Below the pieces are notes generated by a model. It saw only the letters and a list, made by a program, of their open reading frames with translations, did no database searches and was not told the origin of the DNA. A stretch of 64,000 nt of DNA, taken from the NCBI RefSeq assembly GCF_018449775.1, contig NZ_JAAVVB010000002.1, forward strand, positions 372,001 through 436,000, in the 5' to 3' direction. This document shows positions 35,387 to 44,703 of this stretch, one piece after another (position 1 is the first letter of the stretch; each line of letters begins with the position of its first letter). Made by a program: the position numbers and the translations under genes. Origin of the DNA: Mucilaginibacter sp. dw_454. Lineage in GTDB: Bacteria; Bacteroidota; Bacteroidia; Sphingobacteriales; Sphingobacteriaceae.

Positions 35387-36333
35387 TTAAACTTGTAATA
35401 TACCGTTACAGAACCCCATGCATCAGAATGAACCATTTCTTTGGTATCTTTTGAATGGATTATCGCAGCAGCATCAAATAACCAGCGACTGGTAGAATAG
35501 GTTACACCAATCTGGTTGCTTAACACAAAGCGTTCCGGGTTACCTGTTATCTCTAAGCTATTGGGGTCATCATGTTTATTGAAAAGGCCGCCTTGTATAG
35601 TAGCATCATAGCCCACAAAGTTTGCCATAGGTTTGTAGTACAAAAAGAATTCGTGCTTGTTAGTCGGTTGCGTCGTGCTTGCTGTAACTGAGCTTTGCGT
35701 ACTGGCAGAGTTAAATAACTGGTTAAACATACCCAAACGCAATAATACGCCGGCTCCTGCGCCGGTAATACCGGTACCCAGGTTTCCGTACGATTCAAAG
35801 GAAATGTCGACACCATCAGTTCTGCCTAACAACTTGTTATACTCGGCAGACAGGTTTAGTTCAACATCATTCTTGATTTGATATTGCCAGCCGGCAGTAT
35901 GATAGAAGCCGAAATTATCATGCACCCAATTTTGTGCGGTCTCGCCACCTGAGGCAGGGCCGACAACGGCCATCTGGGCGCCAAATTTTAAGTTACTCTC
36001 GTTCTTATACAAGTAATTCATGCTCGCACCTGCATATAGATACCCTGCAAACGGCCGGTCGACGTATGCAGCGGAAGGTATCGCACCATTTTGAGGGTTA
36101 AATATCTTCTGACCTAATTCAAAACCCAATACCTTGTTTTGTAAAGTGCTGCTGCCGTTAACATCAAGTGCATGGTTGAAATAAAAATATAGTCCGTCGG
36201 TATAGTAGCGATCATTGCCCTGGCCCAGGTAAGAGTCATTATCAGTTTGGATGCCAAATTCGCTGCGGTAATTTTGGGCAAAAGTGCAGGTAGCAGTTAA
36301 AACTAAAATCAGGGGTAAAAATAGTCTCTTCAT
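35383..36333 (-). CDS. LpxR-family lipid A deacylase (DUF2219)
   Basis: The 316-residue outer-membrane barrel protein has a signal peptide ending TFAQ at residue 20. The mature start has DNDSYLGQGNDRYYTDGLYF, with N32-D33 and T45 in the place of the LpxR active-site Asn, Asp and Thr, then VDRPFAGYLYAG. LpxR removes the 3'-acyloxyacyl chain of lipid A at the cell surface. It may modify lipid A here, but activity is inferred from residues only. It lies between lon and arfB, with a terminator between lon and its start. Confidence 0.82.
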   Translation of the reverse strand: MKRLFLPLILVLTATCTFAQNYRSEFGIQTDNDSYLGQGNDRYYTDGLYFYFNHALDVNGSSTLQNKVLGFELGQKIFNPQNGAIPSAAYVDRPFAGYLYAGASMNYLYKNESNLKFGAQMAVVGPASGGETAQNWVHDNFGFYHTAGWQYQIKNDVELNLSAEYNKLLGRTDGVDISFESYGNLGTGITGAGAGVLLRLGMFNQLFNSASTQSSVTASTTQPTNKHEFFLYYKPMANFVGYDATIQGGLFNKHDDPNSLEITGNPERFVLSNQIGVTYSTSRWLFDAAAIIHSKDTKEMVHSDAWGSVTVYYKFN

Positions 36334-36355
36334 TAAAATAGAATAATAGGTTATA

Positions 36356-36383
36356 TAAAAACGGCCCGTTGTTACGGGCCGCT
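36356..36383 (-). terminator. Intrinsic terminator of lon
   Basis: On the minus strand, GCGGCCCG-TAACAA-CGGGCCGT is followed by a T run. It sits directly after the lon stop and before the LpxR-like gene. Confidence 0.8.
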
Positions 36384-36386
36384 AAT

Positions 36387-38864
36387 TTAATTTAAAATAG
36401 GTTTAATATCTTCTTTTACTGTCAAATCTATCGGATCAATTACTTTTTCATTTAGTAATGCCAGGTTTATCACCTCGCGCATTTCTGTAACGTAATGAAA
36501 CTGCAGATCCTTGATATAGCTGTCTTTTATTTCCAGGATATCTTTCTGGTTTGATTTGCAAAGAATGATCTCTTTAATGTTGGCGCGTTTAGCGGCCAGT
36601 ATTTTTTCTTTAATACCACCTACCGGTAGCACACGGCCACGCAAGGTAATCTCGCCGGTCATAGCCAAATGCGGTTTTATTTTACGTTGGGTAAATGCCG
36701 ACGTTAACGCTGTAAGCATAGTAACACCTGCCGATGGGCCGTCTTTTGGCGTAGCGCCAGCCGGAACGTGTACGTGGATGTCCCATTGGTCAAACAGCTT
36801 TTGATCAATGCCAAAGTTAGCAGAATGCGCACGCAGGTAAGCCAACGCAATAGTAGCCGATTCTTTCATCACATCGCCCAGGCTACCGGTTAATGTTAAA
36901 CGGCCTTTACCAGGGCTTAAACTGGCTTCAATAAACAAAATATCACCACCAACCGAGGTCCACGCAAGGCCCGTAACTACGCCGGCAACGTTATTGCCTT
37001 CATACAGGTCTTTATCAAATATCGGGGCCCCTAAGATTTTTTCAACGTCCTGCTTACTTACTACAGTATTGTAGGGTTCTTCCAACGCTATGTTCTTAGC
37101 CGTACCACGTACAACTGAACCTATCTTTTTCTCCAGACCACGTACACCCGATTCGCGGGTATAATCTTCAATTATTTTTTCCAGTACATCTGGTTTAAGC
37201 GTGATGTCTTTTGTTGCTAAGCCGTGCGCCTCGCGTTGTTTAGGTACCAGGTGTTGTTTAGCTATCTCAATTTTTTCTTCGATAGTATAACCGTTAACCT
37301 CAATAATCTCCATACGGTCTAACAAAGCCGGCTGTATGGAGCTTAGTGAGTTTGCTGTCGCGATGAACATTACGTTCGACAGATCGAAATCCATTTCTAC
37401 ATAATGATCATAGAAGCTTGAATTTTGCTCAGGATCTAATACCTCCAGTAAAGCTGATGACGGATCGCCACGGAAATCATTACCAACTTTATCAATCTCA
37501 TCCAATATAAATACCGGATTAGCAGCACCGGCTTTTTTTACCGACTGAATAATACGGCCCGGCATAGCGCCAATATATGTTTTACGGTGACCGCGGATTT
37601 CTGCCTCGTCGCGAATACCGCCTAAAGCCATACGCACATATTTACGCCCCAACGCTTTAGCGATTGATTTACCCAACGAGGTTTTACCAACTCCGGGAGG
37701 CCCAACCAGGCAAAGTATAGGCGCCTTCATGTTATGCTTTAATTTCAGTACCGCCAGGTATTCAATGATACGGTCCTTTACTTTATCTAAACCAAAGTGA
37801 TCCTTATCTAATACCTTTTGTGCTCGTTTAAGGTCGAAATTGTCTTTAGTGAATTCGTTCCATGGTAAGTCAAGCAGCAGCTCCAGGTAGTTCATTTGTA
37901 CCGAATAATCGGCGGCAGCAGGGTTGGTGCGGGCCAGTTTCTCTACCTCTTTATCAAAATGGGTTTTAAGCTCTATGCTCCATTTCTTTTTGGCAGAATG
38001 CTGACGGAGATTTTCAATCTCCAGGTCGGGAGTGTTACCACCTAATTCTTCCTGTATCGTTTTTATCTGTTGATTCAGGAAGTAGTCGCGCTGCTGTTTA
38101 TCCAAATCAACACGTACACGGGTTTGGATCTGGTTTTTAAGCTCGAGCAATTGCAACTCTGTAGTTAAATGCTCCAACACCACATTGGCCATTTCATGGC
38201 GATTGGTGATCTGCAATAACTTTTGTTTGGCCGACATATCGGCATTCATGTTCGATGAAATAAAATTCATCAAAAACGAAGTGCTCTCAATATTGCGAAT
38301 GGCTATCCCGGCTTCGCTAGGAATATTTGGCGACAGCTGTATGATATTCATCGCCAGATCTTTAATAGATGAGATTAGCGCTTTGAATTCTTTGTCTTCT
38401 TTTGCTTTTTTAGCATCTTTAAAAGGCTCAATGGTCGCTTTTATATAGGGTTCAGACTGAACTTCTTCCTTTAAATAAAAGCGCTTTTTGCCTTGCAGGA
38501 TAACAGTGGTATTGCCATCGGGCATTTGCAGCATTTTGATGATCAAAGCCACCGTACCCACTTTATTCAATTGGGCAAAAGCAGGGTCTTCAATAGCTAC
38601 GTCTTTTTGCGATACCACACCAATCATGCGGGTGCCCTTATTGGCATCGCGTATTAATTTGATGGATTTATCACGGCCCACAGTAATGGGAATCACGACA
38701 CCCGGAAACAACACGGTATTGCGCAATGGCAGAATGGGCAAAATCTCCGGCACTTGTTCATTGTTCATTTCCTCTTCATCTTCTGATGACATCAAGGGAA
38801 AAAACTCCGAATCTTCGTTTATAACGGGCATCGCACTATTAAAATCAAACGGGTCAAAACTCAT
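36387..38864 (-). CDS. lon: ATP-dependent protease Lon
   Basis: The 825-residue protease has the N-terminal substrate domain (PEILPILPLRNTVLFPGVV), a helical linker, the AAA+ Walker A GPPGVGKTSLGKS and Walker B-region VFILDEIDK, and the C-terminal peptidase domain with catalytic Ser in KDGPSAGVTM and the Lys in the segment GIKEKILAAKRA. It degrades damaged and regulatory proteins. ATG 38864 is chosen over the adjacent upstream TTG. A TAACTTTG box lies about 180 bases upstream. Confidence 0.96.
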   Translation of the reverse strand: MSFDPFDFNSAMPVINEDSEFFPLMSSEDEEEMNNEQVPEILPILPLRNTVLFPGVVIPITVGRDKSIKLIRDANKGTRMIGVVSQKDVAIEDPAFAQLNKVGTVALIIKMLQMPDGNTTVILQGKKRFYLKEEVQSEPYIKATIEPFKDAKKAKEDKEFKALISSIKDLAMNIIQLSPNIPSEAGIAIRNIESTSFLMNFISSNMNADMSAKQKLLQITNRHEMANVVLEHLTTELQLLELKNQIQTRVRVDLDKQQRDYFLNQQIKTIQEELGGNTPDLEIENLRQHSAKKKWSIELKTHFDKEVEKLARTNPAAADYSVQMNYLELLLDLPWNEFTKDNFDLKRAQKVLDKDHFGLDKVKDRIIEYLAVLKLKHNMKAPILCLVGPPGVGKTSLGKSIAKALGRKYVRMALGGIRDEAEIRGHRKTYIGAMPGRIIQSVKKAGAANPVFILDEIDKVGNDFRGDPSSALLEVLDPEQNSSFYDHYVEMDFDLSNVMFIATANSLSSIQPALLDRMEIIEVNGYTIEEKIEIAKQHLVPKQREAHGLATKDITLKPDVLEKIIEDYTRESGVRGLEKKIGSVVRGTAKNIALEEPYNTVVSKQDVEKILGAPIFDKDLYEGNNVAGVVTGLAWTSVGGDILFIEASLSPGKGRLTLTGSLGDVMKESATIALAYLRAHSANFGIDQKLFDQWDIHVHVPAGATPKDGPSAGVTMLTALTSAFTQRKIKPHLAMTGEITLRGRVLPVGGIKEKILAAKRANIKEIILCKSNQKDILEIKDSYIKDLQFHYVTEMREVINLALLNEKVIDPIDLTVKEDIKPILN

Positions 38865-39204
38865 CAATACTTTCTTTATAAAATAAACGTCATGTTGTCA
38901 GGCTAAGATCAAATCGTGCTGTTAAACATGGCTTAAATAACGGCTATTACTTACCTGTTGTTATGTTTCAAGAGCTATGCCAAGTTAAGGCAATATAAAT
39001 ATAAAGCCCGGGTCGGGTAGATAGTAGCTTGATTATTTGAGATTTACAAAGTTACGGCGTTTTTACTAAATGTGTTTGTTTTTATTGGTAAAGATGAAAA
39101 AAAGTCATACTCTTACAACGTTAGGTTTGAGTAAACCAAAGAAATAAAATTGTTATCCGCTTATAATAAAATTGCTGATACACAGTTAATAGTAAACAGT
39201 TTGT
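38865..39204. other. Intergenic gap between divergent lon and the TPR gene
   Basis: This 340-base A/T-rich gap holds one clear signal, the minus-strand TAACTTTG box at 39047-39054 for lon. I see no gene, repeat or hairpin terminator in it, and no convincing promoter for the rightward TPR gene. Confidence 0.5.
39047..39054 (-). promoter_or_regulatory. Possible -7 promoter box of lon
   Basis: The minus strand reads TAACTTTG, matching TAnnTTTG. The predicted leader is about 180 bases, long for this phylum, so other promoters nearer the gene are possible. No heat-shock inverted repeat was recognised. Confidence 0.4.
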
Positions 39205-39852
39205 TTGAAAATTAAACTTTTGATGAGATTACCGGTCTTAATGTCTTTTCTGATTTTTTCGGCTGTTGAGCATGCTGCAGGTCAGAATGCGTACATCAAG
39301 TTAGGGCAGCAAGCCTACCTGGAAGGTAATTTTAAAACCGCCATTGCACAGTTAGAGAAAGGCCGTTTAATTGATTCGACCAATGCCAATGCATTGTGGA
39401 TGCTGGGTTATTCTTATTTCCACAGCGACAATTACGCCAAATCTATTACTGCTTTTACTAAAGAGATAGCAATTGATCCTGCCGACGCACATGCCTATTA
39501 CTTTCGTGCTAAAGCGCAATGCCGCTTAGGTTTGGATAGCCAGGTGCCTAACGACAAAGAAAAATATTTACTGGGCGCTATTATTGACTTAACTAAAGCT
39601 ATTTCAATCAATCCTGCCGAAGCCAAGATCACTACGTTTTACCAAAACAGGGGTATAGCTTATAAAGAATATGGTTTTTTCCGGCTAGAGCCAAACAGCC
39701 GTTTTTGCGATAAGAATCGTGGTGCCAGCTCATTAAGAGCCGCCATTGCCGATTTTCAGAAAATAATGGATGCTGATAAAAGCCGGGAGGATATTGCAGC
39801 ACTTATGGATGTCTGCAAAGAAAAACTCGCTACGGTGGTGGGTCACCACTAA
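39205..39852 (+). CDS. Exported tetratricopeptide-repeat protein
   Basis: The 215-residue protein starts with a signal peptide (MSFLIFSAVEHAAG, cleavage near 26) followed by three to four TPR units, for example YLEGNFKTAIAQLEKGRLID, ALWMLGYSYFHSDNYAKSIT and HAYYFRAKAQCRLGLDSQ. TPRs mediate protein contacts, so a scaffold role in the periplasm is likely. The start is TTG 39205, or ATG 39223, which also leaves a signal peptide. The stop overlaps the convergent lipoprotein gene by 4 bases. Confidence 0.78.
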   Translation: MKIKLLMRLPVLMSFLIFSAVEHAAGQNAYIKLGQQAYLEGNFKTAIAQLEKGRLIDSTNANALWMLGYSYFHSDNYAKSITAFTKEIAIDPADAHAYYFRAKAQCRLGLDSQVPNDKEKYLLGAIIDLTKAISINPAEAKITTFYQNRGIAYKEYGFFRLEPNSRFCDKNRGASSLRAAIADFQKIMDADKSREDIAALMDVCKEKLATVVGHH

Positions 39853-40394
39853 TTCAAAGCTCCTTTTATAAAATATTTGTTGGTACCCAATAAGCGCACG
39901 TGTTGTGTTTTTTTGATGGTATATAACGAGTCGGGGTAGTATGCCAACGCTTCTGTTGTTTGGTACAACATATTTTTACTGTAATTAATTATCATTATCC
40001 ACTTTATGGTGTTGTTTTTATTGCGGGTAATGGCAATTTCGCGGGTTTTAAGATCGGGCGTTAGCGCTGTATCTATTACGGTGCCATTCTCGCCTTTTAC
40101 TTCGCCATAACCATCTCGCCAAGCCGGCTTGTTAATGTCCGATTGGATAAACGAGCTCAACTCTAATCCCCAATCATCAATATGCACTTTTTTGGTTTCG
40201 GTGGTGTTGTCGTGTTTTACCGTTTTTAAAACAAGGTGGTTTAATTTCTTCAACCTGGCTGTTTCAGCTTTGAAATATCCCTCCAGGTCAAAATACTTTT
40301 GCTTAACACCGGTTTGGATATTGTCAGGCTTGCAGGAAGCGAAAAACGCTACTAACACTATAGCAACAACACCTGCTAACCGATAGTAATGCAT
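39849..40394 (-). CDS. Hypothetical lipoprotein
   Basis: From ATG 40394 this is a 181-residue protein with a lipoprotein signal: a hydrophobic run ending AFFASC, so Cys21 would be lipidated. A reading from ATG 40448 adds 18 polar residues before the signal. The mature part has predicted beta strands (KTREIAITRNKNNTIKWIMI) and no family I recognise. The TTAG-like end overlaps the convergent TPR gene by 4 bases. The envelope is the likely location. Confidence 0.62.
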   Translation of the reverse strand: MHYYRLAGVVAIVLVAFFASCKPDNIQTGVKQKYFDLEGYFKAETARLKKLNHLVLKTVKHDNTTETKKVHIDDWGLELSSFIQSDINKPAWRDGYGEVKGENGTVIDTALTPDLKTREIAITRNKNNTIKWIMIINYSKNMLYQTTEALAYYPDSLYTIKKTQHVRLLGTNKYFIKGALN

Positions 40395-40471
40395 CCTTAA
40401 GAAAAGGCCTGTCCGGTTATGCGGTCGTTGAGCTGAATTGTCTACCATTTATTTATTGTGATTATTTACTG

Positions 40472-40560
40472 TTGTCATTTCGACTGAAAGGAGAAATCTA
40501 TACACATGTGTTTATCCTAAAAGCATATATATAGGTTTCTCACTCCGTTCGAAATGACAA
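40472..40560. repeat. GTCATTTCGA inverted repeat, family G
   Basis: Two 31-base arms at 40472-40502 and 40530-40560 face each other. The outer 12 bases, TTGTCATTTCGA and TCGAAATGACAA, pair perfectly and the rest with few mismatches. It lies downstream of gpmI and upstream of the lipoprotein gene, both leftward, and could act as a terminator as well as a mobile repeat. Confidence 0.8.
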
Positions 40561-40581
40561 TTTGAGTTTGGTTTATCTTAT

Positions 40582-42105
40582 CTACACCAACACATGGCCA
40601 CCCATTTCCTGCGGGATAGTAACACCCAGAATGTGCAGGATAGTTGGTGCAACGTCACCCAGTTTACCGTCTTTTACGGTAGTAACATCTTTATCAATAA
40701 CGATGCACGGTACCAGGTTGGTGGTATGTGCCGTATTTGGCGAGCCATCTTCGTTAATCATATAGTCAGCATTACCATGGTCTGCCAGGATAATAAATGA
40801 GTAACCGTTAGCTAAACCGGCCTCAACAACCTCTTTGGTGCAACGGTCGGCAGTTTCGGCAGCCGTAACTACTGCGCTAAAAACACCGGTGTGGCCAACC
40901 ATGTCGGTATTGGCAAAGTTAAGTACAATCAAATCAGCCCAACCGCTTTGCAATTCGGGTAAGATGGCGTCACGAATACCTTCGGCGCTCATCTCTGGTT
41001 GCAGATCGTAAGTAGCAACTTTTGGCGATGGCACCATCAGGCGTTTTTCGTTAGTAAATTCTTTTTCGCGACCGCCCGAGAAAAAGAAGGTTACGTGTGG
41101 ATATTTTTCAGTCTCAGCAATCCGGATCTGGTTTTTACCGGCATCCTGAATGATCTCGCCCAGGGTTTTGGTCAGGTCCTCTTTGGTAAATACCACTTTA
41201 ACGTCTTTAAAAGTTTCGTCATAAGTGGTCATAGTTACGTAATACAAGCTTAACGGATGAAGATTATATTCAGGGAAAGCTTTTTGTGTAAGTGCTACGG
41301 TAATTTCGCGGCCCCTGTCTGTACGGAAATTAAAGCAGATCACCACATCGCCTTCTTTAATCACTGCGGTTGGTTGGCCATCGCCATTGGTTTTAACAAT
41401 GGGTGGCATAAACTCGTCGGTAACATCTTTTAGGTATGATTCTTTGATGGCTTGTGTTATGCTGTCGGTCGGTTCGCCAATGCCATTAACCATCACGTCG
41501 TAAGCTTGTTTAACGCGTTCCCAGCGGTTATCGCGGTCCATGGCATAGTAACGGCCAATTGCCGAGGCCAACTTAACAGGCGTACCGGCAATATGATCCT
41601 CCAGCTCGGTAATAAAACCCAAACCCGATTTCGGGTCGGTATCACGTCCATCTAAAAAAGCGTGAATAAATACATTGCTTAAGCCTGAAGTAACCGCGGC
41701 ATCGCAAAGGCCCTTTAAATGTTTGATATGTGAGTGTACACCTCCGTCTGACACCAGGCCGATAAAGTGTACGTCTTTATTGTTTTGTTTAGCGTAGTCG
41801 AAAGCGCTTTTTAATACCGGGTTGGTCACCAGCTCATTGTCATCAACCGCTTTATTAATTCGGCCCAGCTCCTGGTATACCGTACGCCCGGCGCCCAGGT
41901 TCATGTGGCCCACTTCTGAATTACCCATCTGTCCGTCAGGCAAACCTACGGCCATGCCCGATGCTTCCAGTTTTGAATGAGGATATTTCTCGATTAACGA
42001 ATCAAAAAATGGCGTTTTAGCAGCCAATATCGCGTTAGACTGGTCGTTGCGGCCGTAACCCCAACCGTCCAATATAATTAATGCAAGTTTCTTTTTATTT
42101 TCCAC
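40582..42105 (-). CDS. gpmI: 2,3-bisphosphoglycerate-independent phosphoglycerate mutase
   Basis: The 507-residue two-domain Mn-dependent enzyme interconverts 3- and 2-phosphoglycerate in glycolysis. The N-terminal DGWGY has Asp13, and the catalytic Ser63 is in GNSEVGHMN; the phosphatase domain ends with NADYMINEDG and HTTN. It starts with GTG at 42105. A TATATTTG box ends only four bases upstream, predicting a leaderless GTG start. Length and motifs are normal. Confidence 0.95.
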   Translation of the reverse strand: MENKKKLALIILDGWGYGRNDQSNAILAAKTPFFDSLIEKYPHSKLEASGMAVGLPDGQMGNSEVGHMNLGAGRTVYQELGRINKAVDDNELVTNPVLKSAFDYAKQNNKDVHFIGLVSDGGVHSHIKHLKGLCDAAVTSGLSNVFIHAFLDGRDTDPKSGLGFITELEDHIAGTPVKLASAIGRYYAMDRDNRWERVKQAYDVMVNGIGEPTDSITQAIKESYLKDVTDEFMPPIVKTNGDGQPTAVIKEGDVVICFNFRTDRGREITVALTQKAFPEYNLHPLSLYYVTMTTYDETFKDVKVVFTKEDLTKTLGEIIQDAGKNQIRIAETEKYPHVTFFFSGGREKEFTNEKRLMVPSPKVATYDLQPEMSAEGIRDAILPELQSGWADLIVLNFANTDMVGHTGVFSAVVTAAETADRCTKEVVEAGLANGYSFIILADHGNADYMINEDGSPNTAHTTNLVPCIVIDKDVTTVKDGKLGDVAPTILHILGVTIPQEMGGHVLV

Positions 42106-42109
42106 GACG

Positions 42110-42117
42110 CAAATATA
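42110..42117 (-). promoter_or_regulatory. -7 promoter box of gpmI
   Basis: The minus strand reads TATATTTG, four bases (CGTC) before the GTG start. It has the same geometry as the engB box. Confidence 0.55.
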
Positions 42118-42204
42118 ACCGCCATGCGGGATAGATTATAATTTAGTTGGGTTTTGTTATAGCAGACATTTTTGATGTTTATAATAAGTTTCGTATTATT
42201 GGGT

Positions 42205-42585
42205 ATGAAAAACCTTATCCTGATTATTTGCATTGCTTTTATAGCTTTTGGCTGTGGAAAGGATAAAACAGTTGATAAATCTCAATACGTAGTGGGGGTT
42301 ATTCCAGATTTGGTGTCAAATGCAGATGAACCTGTTCTGATTAAATACCGCATTAGCGGCCCAGATATCAAAACCATAGATAATCTGGGCCCGGGTTCAA
42401 CTATTAATTATATCTACCTCCCCAAAGGAAAATCAACCACCATCACGGTGGCAATTTATGAAGGCCCGCAGCGCTATATTTCGGTGGGGATTTCTAAGGT
42501 AGATGACGAAGCACAACCAAGTGAAAATGTTGTTTTTAACCAAATGGCATTAAATCAAATAAGCGCTACATTTACGGTTAAATAG
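42205..42585 (+). CDS. Small hypothetical lipoprotein
   Basis: The 126-residue protein starts MKNLILIICIAFIAFGC; the cysteine at 17 fits a lipobox, so it is probably an envelope lipoprotein. I start it at ATG 42205 rather than 42172, because the longer reading has an implausible double hydrophobic N-terminus. The mature part looks like a single beta-sandwich domain (VLIKYRISGPDI, TITVAIYEGPQRYISVGI). No known family is recognised. A TATTATTG sequence ends three bases before the start. Confidence 0.6.
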   Translation: MKNLILIICIAFIAFGCGKDKTVDKSQYVVGVIPDLVSNADEPVLIKYRISGPDIKTIDNLGPGSTINYIYLPKGKSTTITVAIYEGPQRYISVGISKVDDEAQPSENVVFNQMALNQISATFTVK

Positions 42586-42638
42586 GTTAGCTGCTTTTTA
42601 TTCTTTTATGTAGCTTTAACCAACCAAATAGCTACATC

Positions 42639-43670
42639 GTGAAAAAAATTCTGCAGACCCTATTTATACTTTGTGCTTTCTTAAATCAGGCTCATTCTCA
42701 AAACCAAAAAGATAACCGTTTACAAATCGCCAATATCGGAGACCTTAAAGTAACCGGTGGTACCATACTCGATTGTAAGATTGGTTACCGTATGTTTGGC
42801 AAGCTTAATACCGATAAAAGCAACGCTGTGGTATTCCTGACCTGGTTTGGCGGAGTGTCTGCAAATAATGCCGGTGGCGATACTTTCAGCACGATAGATA
42901 CCAACCGCTTTTGCCTGATTATTATTGACGCTTTAGGCAATGGTATATCTTCGTCGCCATCAAATAGTGTGAAACAACATGGTACCCGGTTTCCACAAAT
43001 TTCTATTGCAGATATGGTGGAGAGCCAACACCTGCTGCTTACCCAAAAGTTCGGTATCAAACATGTTAAGGCTATCACTGGTATTTCGATGGGTGGAATA
43101 CAGACCTTTCAATGGGCGGTAAGCTACCCTGATTTTATGGATCTGCTGGCACCGGTAGTAGGTTCGCCGCAACCTACAGGGTTTGATTTGATGGAGTATA
43201 CTACTTTTCGCCGGATCATACAGACAGATAGCGATTATAACCATGGCAACTATAAAGTAAATCCACGCATAGTAAATGGCAACTTGTTGGAGGCAATGTT
43301 TTTAACTACCCCTACAGAGAAAGCTCGCAGCTATCCGCATGATAAATTCGGCGAATGGCAAAAAAGTGTAGAAAACCAGTCCAGCAATGATTGGAATAAT
43401 ACAGTGTACCAAATGACGGCGGTAATAAACCATGACATTAGCAAGGCCTTCAACGGTTCGATGAAAGAGGCTGCCGCGCATGTTAAGGCAAAGATGCTGA
43501 TCATATCGTCAAAACAAGATCAAATGGTGAATCCGGCTCCGGCCATCGCGTTTTCAAAATTGCTGCCGGCCAGGCTGGTACTGATTGATAGCGACGCGGG
43601 CCACTTAGCCGGTGGTTATGGTGATAGCGATGCCCGTAAAGCCATGGTAGAGATGTTGGGGGGCAACTAA
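42639..43670 (+). CDS. Exported MetX-like alpha/beta hydrolase
   Basis: The 343-residue protein has a signal peptide ending AHSQ (about 21) and a homoserine O-acetyltransferase-like hydrolase fold: nucleophile elbow GISMGG with Ser150, acid in [10 protein letters not shown] and His in DAGHLAGG. MetX itself is cytoplasmic and acetyl-CoA dependent, so an exported relative is more likely an esterase or hydrolase. It starts at GTG 42639. It is well separated from its neighbours and has no obvious pathway partner. Confidence 0.8.
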   Translation: MKKILQTLFILCAFLNQAHSQNQKDNRLQIANIGDLKVTGGTILDCKIGYRMFGKLNTDKSNAVVFLTWFGGVSANNAGGDTFSTIDTNRFCLIIIDALGNGISSSPSNSVKQHGTRFPQISIADMVESQHLLLTQKFGIKHVKAITGISMGGIQTFQWAVSYPDFMDLLAPVVGSPQPTGFDLMEYTTFRRIIQTDSDYNHGNYKVNPRIVNGNLLEAMFLTTPTEKARSYPHDKFGEWQKSVENQSSNDWNNTVYQMTAVINHDISKAFNGSMKEAAAHVKAKMLIISSKQDQMVNPAPAIAFSKLLPARLVLIDSDAGHLAGGYGDSDARKAMVEMLGGN

Positions 43671-43735
43671 CATTTGAAAACGTAGAAGGGATGCATAAGC
43701 CTTCATCAAAACTATCACATCCCAAAAAAAGTTAT

Positions 43736-43743
43736 TACTTTTG
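43736..43743 (+). promoter_or_regulatory. -7 promoter box of nadC
   Basis: TACTTTTG matches TAnnTTTG, 23 bases before the TTG start of nadC. Confidence 0.45.
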
Positions 43744-43766
43744 AACCTTCTAAAAAAATAACTGAT

Positions 43767-44612
43767 TTGGATATAGAACTAATACAGCCGTTTATTGATA
43801 ACGCCTTAAAAGAGGATGTTGGCGACGGCGATCACACTTCACTGGCAACCATTCCGCCAGATACTATCGGTAAAGCAAAATTATTAGTAAAAGACCATGG
43901 CATCATAGCCGGTGTTGAGCTGGCCGAATATATTTTCCACCGCGTAGATAAAAACCTAAAAGTAAATATCTTCATTAAAGACGGCACCGAGGTTAAACCT
44001 AAGGATGTTGTTTTAGAAGTTGAAGGTAATGTGATCAGTATATTGACAGCCGAGCGGTTGGTGCTGAATTGTATGCAGCGTATGTCGGGCATTGCTACCA
44101 ATACAGACCATGTGGTTGATCTGTTAAAAGGTACTAATACCCAGGTTCTGGATACCCGTAAAACCACACCGGGTATGCGTTACCTGGAGAAATGGGCGGT
44201 ACGTATAGGCGGCGGTGTTAATCATCGGTTTGGCTTGTATGATATGATCCTGATCAAGGACAACCATGTAGATTACTCGGGCGGCATTGCCAGAGCTATT
44301 GAAAATGCACATCAGTATATCGAAACGACAGGCAAGAAATTGGCTATCGAGATTGAGGTACGTAACCAGGAAGAGCTGGACGAGGTAATTCAAACAGGCG
44401 GGGTTGACCGCATCCTTTTAGACAATTTTAATTTTGCCGACCTTAAGCAAGCCGTTAATATTATTGAAGGACGTTATATTACCGAAGCTTCGGGCGGTAT
44501 TACCGTTGATAATGTGCGCGAGTACGCAAACTGTGGTGTCGATTATGTTTCTATAGGCGCACTTACCCATTCGGTTAAATGCCTGGATTTGAGTTTAAAA
44601 GCAGTCAAGTAA
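43767..44612 (+). CDS. nadC: Nicotinate-nucleotide pyrophosphorylase (quinolinate PRTase)
   Basis: The 281-residue type II phosphoribosyltransferase converts quinolinate and PRPP to nicotinate mononucleotide in de novo NAD synthesis. It has the opening EDVGDGDHTS, the substrate block DTRKTTPGMRYLEKWAVR and the C-terminal EASGGITVDNV. It starts at TTG 43767. With nadK at 8.8 kb, two NAD(P) synthesis genes are in the window, but nadA and nadB are not. Confidence 0.95.
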   Translation: MDIELIQPFIDNALKEDVGDGDHTSLATIPPDTIGKAKLLVKDHGIIAGVELAEYIFHRVDKNLKVNIFIKDGTEVKPKDVVLEVEGNVISILTAERLVLNCMQRMSGIATNTDHVVDLLKGTNTQVLDTRKTTPGMRYLEKWAVRIGGGVNHRFGLYDMILIKDNHVDYSGGIARAIENAHQYIETTGKKLAIEIEVRNQEELDEVIQTGGVDRILLDNFNFADLKQAVNIIEGRYITEASGGITVDNVREYANCGVDYVSIGALTHSVKCLDLSLKAVK

Positions 44613-44703
44613 ACTGTTGCGATAATTGTCAGCATTTTATCCGGTTACGCTAAATATGAATAAACTTGCTAGTACGCTCATCAATTTTTAATATTGCGTT
44701 GAT

